A DNA stretch of 64,000 nt, from the NCBI GenBank assembly GCA_030268105.1, contig BSDZ01000024.1, positions 1,116,001 through 1,180,000 of the forward strand, in the 5' to 3' direction. The translations under genes were made by a program, and so were the position numbers. Below the pieces are notes generated by a model, which searched no databases, had not been told where the DNA came from, and saw only the letters and a list, made by a program, of their open reading frames with translations. Source of the DNA: Volvox africanus. Its lineage: Eukaryota; Chlorophyta; Chlorophyceae; Chlamydomonadales; Volvocaceae. The first letter of the stretch is position 1; each line of letters starts with the position of its first letter. Shown one piece after another: positions 56,701 through 64,000 of this stretch.

Positions 56701-59700
56701 CAACCAACACCTGTGTTTTCCCTCCCCCTCCCCCTCCCCCTGCCGCATCTTTCCTTTACCCATCCCATTCTTTTCAAACTTCTTCTATACACGTGATGTA
56801 ATGTTGGGTCAACAACAGCATCAGGGGCCCCGACCCACGAGCTCTGTATCAGGGCATCGCTTAGTACTCGCCTCATTTGAAGCTACTGAGTACTGACCTG
56901 AAGCCACCTGGATTGTCCGTCAGAATAATGCACGGTGATCACCGCGTACAGCAAGTACTTCCGAAAGCGCAGAAGCAGCGCCGCCACCTTCGCCATGACA
57001 CGGGGCAAGGTGACGCTGCGGTGCTTGTGGGAATGGAGACCTGGCCGCATGGGCTTCAACGCGTCGTCCTTGCCCTGCAGCTTCCTGGAGGGGGGGGGCG
57101 AAACGCGAGGGCGGCGAGCGACACGCGGGTTGGAAGCGGTTTTCGGAGCGTGGGCAGATGGAAGCTGGCAAAAAAGGGGTTTAGGAGCGCGAGATGGTTG
57201 AGGGCAAAGCCGATTCGCGAAGAGCAGGCAGGGGAGATGTCGATACGCTAGGTGGGGAAAATGGAAGACAACTCCTGAGGGCTAAGTAGCTTGCCCATGT
57301 GACCAGCAAGACACGGTTTTACTGACAAGGAATACGTTGTCGTACGCACATGCTTCCTAGAAGGTGAAAGCGAACCACTGTCTTTCTCCCGTCTCTCAAC
57401 AACGTCATTTAAACAGATTGGAAGGACCGGTGTATGTGCGAGGGCCACACACATACATACGGCATCCAAAGGAACAAAGCCAGGACCAGCGATCAATGAT
57501 GATCGCATGGTGGGTGGTAATGAAAGAGAGAAGAGAGCACCCATTATGGATTACTGGTTTAAAGACTAAAGTGCGCGCCTTTTTGATATTTTCATATTTT
57601 CATATTTTGAATTTTGAGATGTTGCCATGGGTAAAGAACCAATGAAACCCTCGTTCAGCAGCACACGCTCAAGTCCCGCAGACAGACCGTTCACCGCACT
57701 CGGGTACAAGTCCTACTTATGATTGGAGAATCGAACCGTTACACAGGGAATATACCCTGTCCGTGCACAAGTATGCCGTACGTTCGTACGTGTATATGCA
57801 TGTGTGTGTATAACGCGTGTTACAGTGTATGTGGGCGACTCGCCCTGTTGCAAGAACGAGCACACGGGGGCCCTGGCCACCTGGCCAAACCACAGCGCAG
57901 CAGGAGGGGAATGTGTACATACGTGTGTGTATGTGTGAATGTATGTCTGTACGTACCGGATACTGTGTAATAGCATGCGGAAGGGGAATTCCAGGAAGAG
58001 GCGGTACAGGGAGGGTAGCAGCAGAAGCACAACTAGCCAGCCAAACAACAAAGCCGCGAAGATCATCACCTGCGCATTTCAGTGAACATTCTGGAATAAA
58101 TGAATCAAGAAGGGCAGTTAAAGAAAGCGCATTATTAATGCATTATGATATGGGAACAATTTTTGTATACGGGGTAAAAATGAGGTCATTTAGGATATTT
58201 AGAGAAAACACAAAACACAACACGGCGGGAAGGTAAAATCCATTTCATTATAAAATACTAGGATTCCCAGACAATAAAAGAATATTTGAAATTCAGAGTC
58301 CTTCTTGGGAGTCCACCCAGGCCCCTAGGCTTTTCGCATTTCGACCCTTCCTAACGGACCTGAATCGAGACGTCGTACAGCCGATCCACGCCCTCCCGTA
58401 CACATTTACCGTACGAGCTGTACGTCACCAACACATCCACATAACCCAAAGCGTGGTTCACGAGCTGTTGATCACCAGTTTGTGCATCCAGCGTTCCCTC
58501 CAGAAGCGCCAGCACACGCTGCGCCCGAGAGCCATTGCCGCCGCCGCCACTATTGCCATTGCTAGCAGCCATGCCGGGGTCAACCGCGGCGTTGGCAGCC
58601 TTCCTGAAGCTTCCGTTAACGCAAGGGTTGTAAATGTACACCACCACCTGGGTCGCAAAGCAAGAGTCCTGGAAGCCCCCACCAACTTTGTCTCGTAGCG
58701 TCGTGCTATTGCCGTCACTATATGCAGTGCTCAAGCTACTGCCACTGCTACTGCTCAGCGCCGCTAGACAGTCGCCCTCAGGGGCCCAGTAGCTGGTGGC
58801 TCCTTCCGAAAGAACCTCAGCATTTGACAGCGGGTCGACCGTGCCTGTTGGTGTGTGTGTATGTGTATGTTGACACGGCACACGGTCAACCGGTAGCTGG
58901 GGGTTATAGGACGTTTACGAGGAGGTGGTACAGAAAGAGGCGCAGGAGGCGCGGGGCGTGGTGTGTGTGTGCAGGCGAAGGGGGGAAGTCGAATAAACGA
59001 GACATGATACCGCTGTAGGCGAAGGGCGGGAGAGGAGGGGCGGAGGTAGAAGACAAAGAGTCCGCTTCCGGTGAAGGGACGGACGGAGGTCGGTGCGTTG
59101 TGGGAGGAAGTGGGGAAGGCAGAGCGGAGGCGGTGACGGGACCGGCTGCGATTGGGAATTGCTACCATCCTCATCCTCAGCCGATTTACAACGCACTCTA
59201 CGCTTATGTATCCCGTTTATATGTTCTGTCCTGTCCTGTCCGCATCAGACAGTGACTGATACAACAATAATACATGTCAAGCTTCCTACCTCCTCCCCAG
59301 CAGCCGCACCACGGCCAGCCCTGCCTCGCTCTCACTATCGCCCTCACCATCTCTCCACCTTGATCCCCATCCTCGTCATACTATGTATTACTCACCTTCA
59401 GCGTACCCATAATCAAGTTTGACCAACGCGCCGTGTTGGTAACCACTGGCCGCCGCCACCGACACCCCCTGCCGAGGACTAAGCATCACCGGTAGCGTCA
59501 ACGGGCCCTGCGGACCGGGTACGGCAGACTTCAGGTCTCTAAGCAGGGACCGCGCCGCCTCGGCGCCGCCACGAAGATCTTCATAAGCGCTTTTAAAGGT
59601 CTCTCTGATGCATGTGGACAAAAACCGTCATCGGGAGGGAACAGGGAACAGTGAGAGAGTAGGAGCAGCAGATCGGGAACACGCGTGTGTTGCATCGACA

Positions 59701-61137
59701 ACGGCAGTGATGGCAGGGAACACGGAACAGTGGGGCAGTAGAAGTTGGAAAGGAAACGAAAAACGAATCAGCTACAGATACTGGTGATTCAATGTATTTG
59801 TGTATGTGTGTGTATGCCAAGCGTTCGCGGTGTCCCTTCAATGTGCGACATGACGCAATTTCATCAGAACCCCCTCCCTATGTTATCCCGCAGGTAACAG
59901 CGACAGTTGCGGTCACTTACCTGCCCTTCTTAGCCTGAAAGCCAGCGGCACCACCGATTGTGAAATCCCAGAGACTTCTTCGTAGCCGCCCGAATTTTCC
60001 CTGACTGGAACCGTCTGGCTCAGGACTCGAACTCGGGCTTGCCGCTGGTGATGCCGCCCCTGGTGACGGCTGCGACGCGGGCGGTACAGCACTCGCATCC
60101 CCATCGTTCTTCGCTACTGCCGCGACCCACATCACTCGGCCGGAGGACAGCAATACACCACTGATGGACTTGGGCGTGTTGTAGCCATCTATGTAGGCCA
60201 GAGCAGCCAGGGGGCCTTTGCCGGCCGTGCAGGCGCTTAGGGGTGTGTTTTGAAAAGTGACCTGGAGCTGTAGAGTAGACCAGTCCGGATTGCCTAGGTA
60301 GACAACCTGCGGGTCGGAAGACCAGTGGGAAGAGTGGGGCAGAAGGGTTATGTGAGGTTTGGGTTTCGGAGCTCGGGAAATTCGGGTCTACGTAATCTAG
60401 GTAATTGGGTCGTGGAAGCTGACAATCGCGAAAGTTGGGTTTCAGAGCTCGCGGGATGTGGGTCCCCCGACCTTCTTTGCGTGGCTTTTTTGTGGACACA
60501 ATCATGGTGGAGGCGATGCGGGGCGAGGGTGGGAACGGCAAGTCATCCGGAGAGATCACTGCGTGGGGAGCAGCCGTCACATGGGGTAGGCGTCGGGTTT
60601 GCGCCCCTCCTAAGGACTTGTGTACATTGATGTGGGGTATGAAAAGGGAAGGAGGCCTGATTTTATTTCCTCGCTGATTTGGCTTGCCTGGCAGGGATGG
60701 GAGGCGAAGAGGCTGTAAGGGATCCGCATGCCTTGTCCAAACACACCGAGCTCCTGCTTGAGCAGCGCACTTGTGAAGTTGGTTAGTACGCCTGTCTGTT
60801 CTGAATTCGAGGCGTTAGTCGCCGGTGCAGCAGCATAATCCCCTCCGTAGTCCGAGGAATAATTGTCGGGCGGTGGATGGCCATTGCCGGTTGCGACAAG
60901 GGAAGGCGGTGCTTCGCTTCCGGCGGTTGGATTGCCATTCGGCGGTGGATGACCAACCCCTGTTCGACCACTTAGAGCATCGTTTGAGGGAGTATCACTG
61001 GGTGATTTGGGGTCTTGTACAGCTGCTCGCACGCAAAGGATGGCCAGAAACAGCACGACGACTAGCTGGACGGGCGAAACGAAGCCACGCGTTCGTCCTG
61101 CTGCCTGGTTGAATTTGTAGGAAGTTTGTGCATTCAT
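47726..61137 (-). CDS. large polytopic membrane protein, C-terminal part STRA6-like (tentative)
   Basis: Twenty-three exons, from the ATG: 61137-60688, 60306-59921, 59604-59396, 58844-58360, 58069-57957, 57084-56898, 56576-56427, 56125-56049, 55757-55583, 55419-54088, 53944-53487, 53004-52864, 52508-52313, 51855-51735, 51172-50976, 50760-50662, 50414-50133, 49988-49800, 49620-49431, 49086-49046, 48778-48692, 48492-47881 and 47815-47726, giving 2,088 residues. A signal-like hydrophobic N-terminus is followed by a ~500-residue ectodomain with several N-glycosylation-type sites. Next come about five membrane helices (about 511-744) and a 444-residue charged low-complexity exon (745-1188). A second membrane block follows (about 1345-1370 and 1560-1800), interrupted by a coiled-coil-like segment. 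It ends LAHTSFLAGLHMH then HDPIYLPG, which recalls the end of STRA6 retinol-transporter proteins. The last part is an acidic cytoplasmic tail. The first intron uses a GC donor. The donor at 49800 and the 49431/49086 junction are the weakest. Function is not established. Confidence 0.78.
49641..49676 (+). repeat. degenerate telomere-like repeats in an intron
   Basis: AGGGTTTTAGGTAAGGGTTTAGGGTTTT resembles plant-type telomere units (TTTAGGG) with errors. It lies in the intron between the exons 49988-49800 and 49620-49431 of the membrane-protein gene. Confidence 0.45.
51256..51352 (+). repeat. dispersed repeat pair, copy B
   Basis: Matches the reverse complement of 39617-39713, sharing CTCTCGAGATGCT, GCTTCTGCACCT and TGGAAGCGTGTG. 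It lies in the 51173-51734 intron of the membrane-protein gene. Confidence 0.6.
57817..57920 (-). mobile_element. LINE-tail mini-element, copy in a membrane-protein-gene intron
   Basis: On the minus strand it reads GCTGCGCTGTGGTTTGGCCA then GCGAGTCGCCC and ends CACTGTAACACGCGTTATAC, followed by ACACAC-rich DNA. It closely matches the copy at 19272 and the LINE 3' end. It sits in the 57085-57956 intron. Confidence 0.65.
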
Positions 61138-62834
61138 TGAACCAGCCTAGTCGGAGAAGGCAAGGTGCATCCGCCAGGCCACATTAATTTGAACCGCGCT
61201 GTAGGCTCTACAAACTTTCAAGTTGAAGTTTGTTCAATATTCAATGTGCTTGTGGTATCAGGATGTACGTATGTCCAAACCTGTAACTTTTCATTTCCGC
61301 TTTGACGATTGAAGTGGTCGTGATCATTCGTAATATCGCTGCTTCGCCAATCACAGAGAGTTCATTTTTTGTAAAGGTACAATGGACCAGCCTTTTCTAC
61401 ATGACAATCCAGCCGAAGTCAACATTCATCCCTGGTCACTGCTGTCCTTTCTCACACGTTGTTACCTCGTACAGGCTGCTTCGTACGGTTTGCTCAGGTA
61501 GTACTTCGTTACCAAAATAAACTTTACTTATAATGACGTATTTTCTGCCGTGACCTCCTGATATCGTGACTGGAATGAGAATATTATGAACTCGTGGCGC
61601 AAAAGCTGACCATCGTGCAAACAAACAGTTAAACCTAAGACGGTTATCGATTAGTGTAGCATCTAACCTCCCTCTTAAACTTTTTTATTCTTTCGTCGAT
61701 TGATTGGCCTTATTTTAAATTGTAGCTTGTGAAGTATCTTTCGCCAACTTTTCCTGCATGAGCTTGCGGTCCCTTGAGTCTCCTGGCTTGTCAGGGCCTT
61801 ACGAGCTCTATCCACTTTGTAATTGATCAATCAATCTGCTATACCTTTAAGATATTCTCTGCTACGTATTTATTGTTTCAATAATCATGCGGGCTATGTG
61901 TGAATGACTAAATGTGCTATCCTGCGTGTGTTCTTTAGTGTATTTCAGTTTTCCGGTATTAACATTTTTCATTCTGCGTTACGTGTATCCATGTTACCTA
62001 GGAAACGTGTGCCGCGAAAGGTGAACCTAAAATTACAGTCGTCGTTCTTGTGGACGTGTACGACGTATTTCGCCCTGCATGTGTTCATGCATTCACTTGA
62101 GCTTGCCTACGCTTGCTTCATCTGATGTAATCCACATATGCAGCAATGGTTCGTGTGTCTCAAGCTGAGGGAGACCTTACAAGAGGGAAAGTTTGTACGC
62201 ACCAGTAAAGGTGCGTACAACAACACTTGCTCGCAACTTAGGGTCAAGACATGGGTTGCGCTCCGGGCCGGGGTGGCTACACGCGCACTTGTTGCAAGAT
62301 CGATTTTGCGCCTTACCAAGTGAGTGACCCAGATCAAATCAGATTTCGGAGTGATGACTCAAAGCGGTGTTCGATTTACAGATCGCAAACCCTCATCATA
62401 ATCCTTTGAATCCGACGGGTGACAACCTGGACAGGGTCTGCGGAGGAAAGGGAGGGGCGGGCGAGTAGCGGCCTATGGGTCAGTGGGGAGTTTTGCGAGC
62501 AACACTCTCAAGTCCGAGGTATGTCGCAATCGCGGCACGCCACATGCAGATGCAACATGCACATGCATAAGCACTCTTACTGCTTTATCCCTTACCCACT
62601 CCTTCTTTACTCGCTTTACTCTATCTTTGGCGACTGTGCTGTTGACACGCCCTCCCTCCGCGCTCTTCCCTGTAGATTGCAGTTGCCGAACATTCTTCGC
62701 AACGCAGCGATCATCTTCGCCAAACGTCCAGAGGCATATGTTCACGTTATTTCAAATATGCGAAATATCTCAAATTAATATCAGGGAAAAGAAAGACGCG
62801 AGCGTTTCTATAATCTTCCCACAACAGGCCACAA
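61138..62834. other. intergenic region between divergent genes
   Basis: A 1.7-kb gap between the minus-strand membrane-protein start and the plus-strand gene at 62835, so it should contain both promoters unless upstream exons exist. A perfect 11-bp inverted repeat TTGTACGCACC/GGTGCGTACAA (62193-62220, 6-base loop) is present. No convincing TATA box or coding exon was identified. Confidence 0.55.
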
Positions 62835-64000
62835 ATGTTCGCGGACTGCGAGCTCGCGGCCGCGACCGGTCAAGGACCGCGAGCCCGCGGTTCCCGCCGG
62901 CTAGCCGCTGAACCTGCTGGACCTTTACTCGACGATCTAGAAGAAACCACTGGCGCCGAAGACACCAAGCGTAATAGCAGCAGCACTGTCAACGACCTTA
63001 TAGAGGGCACAGAGGCCAATGTCCAGCGACAGGAGCAGCTGCAGCAGAAACCTTCTTTGCCCTCCGTTTCCCGGAATCATGTCCCTTCTGGCACATCACT
63101 ACTGTACGACTTCTTCAGCGGCTCAAGCGGCGGCCGCCCCCGGCTTGGCTCAGCTAGCCCTCTCGAAGAAAGGGGGAATCCTTGGCCGGGTCTTGCTGAC
63201 GCGCCGGCAGCGGCGGCGGCCGCATCCGCCAGCGGCGGCAGCGGCCCCTGGACTGATGCCAGGTCCGTGCCAGTTCCCACCTTGAACTCTGCCGCAGGTT
63301 CTGGGGAGTTTGTCGTACGGAATGTACCGCATGAAATCATGCCACATGTTCATCAGTCAATCCCTTCAGCAGCACTGTACGGCCAATCAGCCGACGAGGA
63401 TTACGGCAGTGGCGGCAGCGGTGGCGGCAGCGGTGGTCGCGGTTCCGTACCAATCGTTTACTTCTCCGGCGCTATGTACCAGTCAGCGTCGCCGACGACA
63501 CAGCGGCGTACGACAGGCAGGCGTGCGGGCCGAGATGCCGCCGCTGCTGACACCACAGCCAAAGCCGTAAGGGCGGATGACGATCGCACCCATGGTACGT
63601 CTGCGGCGGGGCCCTCGTACGGCACAGCGGCACCGGGGCCGGGGTCCGAGTCCTGGGCATGTAGCGTGGCTAATGTTAGGGATCACGACCTGGCTTCGTC
63701 AATGCCAGCGGCGTTGTACCCAACGGTTTCCGGTAGCTCACAAGGGCAGCGTGCCCGCGCAAGACCGCTCGACAGTAGCATCGACTGCGCCTGGGACCAG
63801 TCCGCATCGGCGTCCCCATCGGCGTCGGGGGTGACACTATCAAGACCGCGCCCTTTGGAGTCTTACGGCGGCAGTCACAGTCGTTCACCAGACGCCGTGA
63901 TGTACAAAGATCACGTATTCGTACCTGGCATGTACGACAACTACATGTACGGCCATGCGCGTTCTTCGCATGAGAGAGGTACTCCAAGGGCCGGCAACGG
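62835..64000 (+). CDS. low-complexity Ser/Gly/Ala-rich protein, 5' part (partial)
   Basis: An open frame of 388 codons from ATG at 62835 (MFADCELAAATGQG) to the window edge without a stop. Early residues include an acidic stretch (LLDDLEETTGAEDTK) and a Gln-rich stretch (VQRQEQLQQK). Later parts are Ser/Gly/Ala/Pro-rich with scattered Tyr (SGAMYQSAS, VFVPGMYDNYMYG). Strong GC-rich codon preference and length support coding, as in the large low-complexity exons of the neighbouring genes. No domain was recognised. Upstream exons could exist and the frame may contain an unspliced intron. The gene is transcribed away from the membrane-protein gene. Confidence 0.6.
   Translation, partial: MFADCELAAATGQGPRARGSRRLAAEPAGPLLDDLEETTGAEDTKRNSSSTVNDLIEGTEANVQRQEQLQQKPSLPSVSRNHVPSGTSLLYDFFSGSSGGRPRLGSASPLEERGNPWPGLADAPAAAAAASASGGSGPWTDARSVPVPTLNSAAGSGEFVVRNVPHEIMPHVHQSIPSAALYGQSADEDYGSGGSGGGSGGRGSVPIVYFSGAMYQSASPTTQRRTTGRRAGRDAAAADTTAKAVRADDDRTHGTSAAGPSYGTAAPGPGSESWACSVANVRDHDLASSMPAALYPTVSGSSQGQRARARPLDSSIDCAWDQSASASPSASGVTLSRPRPLESYGGSHSRSPDAVMYKDHVFVPGMYDNYMYGHARSSHERGTPRAGN

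Overview
This window looks like nuclear DNA of a volvocine green alga, most likely Volvox or a close relative. The genes are split into many short exons with GT-AG and occasional GC-AG introns. Coding exons are GC-rich and full of Gly/Ala/Ser homopolymer inserts, while intergenic DNA is AT-richer and packed with microsatellites. The two signalling proteins have the domain style seen in Chlamydomonas/Volvox cyclase and receptor families. Assignments come from reading the sequence only; no database search was run.

Layout. (1) 1-6506, + strand: the 3' part of a gene for a protein with tandem class III nucleotide cyclase domains. (2) 6507-13459: intergenic, with a ~1 kb (TCCCTC)n array and one small mobile element. 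(3) 13460-34410, + strand: a 22-exon gene for a membrane receptor-type protein kinase (sensor domain between two membrane helices, coiled coil, TKL-like kinase). Its 20th intron is 7.8 kb long and holds an antisense, decayed LINE. (4) 34411-39860: intergenic. (5) 39866-44328: a Ty3/gypsy chromovirus with perfect target-site duplication and nearly identical LTRs but a gutted interior. (6) 44334-47725: intergenic, with a strong hairpin and a truncated tRNA-like sequence. (7) 47726-61137, - strand: a 23-exon gene for a ~2,088-residue polytopic membrane protein, whose C-terminal part recalls STRA6-type proteins. (8) 61138-62834: intergenic. (9) 62835-64000+, + strand: the start of a low-complexity protein that runs off the window.

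The exon models for the three large genes are phase-consistent from end to end: each concatenated reading frame is a multiple of three with no internal stop. This is the main support for the splice sites. The cyclase and the kinase are neighbours on the same strand and both belong to signal-transduction families that are expanded in volvocine algae. No direct functional link between them can be shown from sequence.

The most interesting non-gene signals are three. One is a five-copy family of ~104-130 bp elements with LTR-like TG...CA ends and 5-bp target duplications, one copy of which interrupts the LINE reverse transcriptase. Another is a set of ~110-bp elements that share the LINE 3' tail. 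The third is a complementary loss of catalytic residues between the two cyclase domains, which resembles the C1/C2 division of labour in animal adenylyl cyclases.
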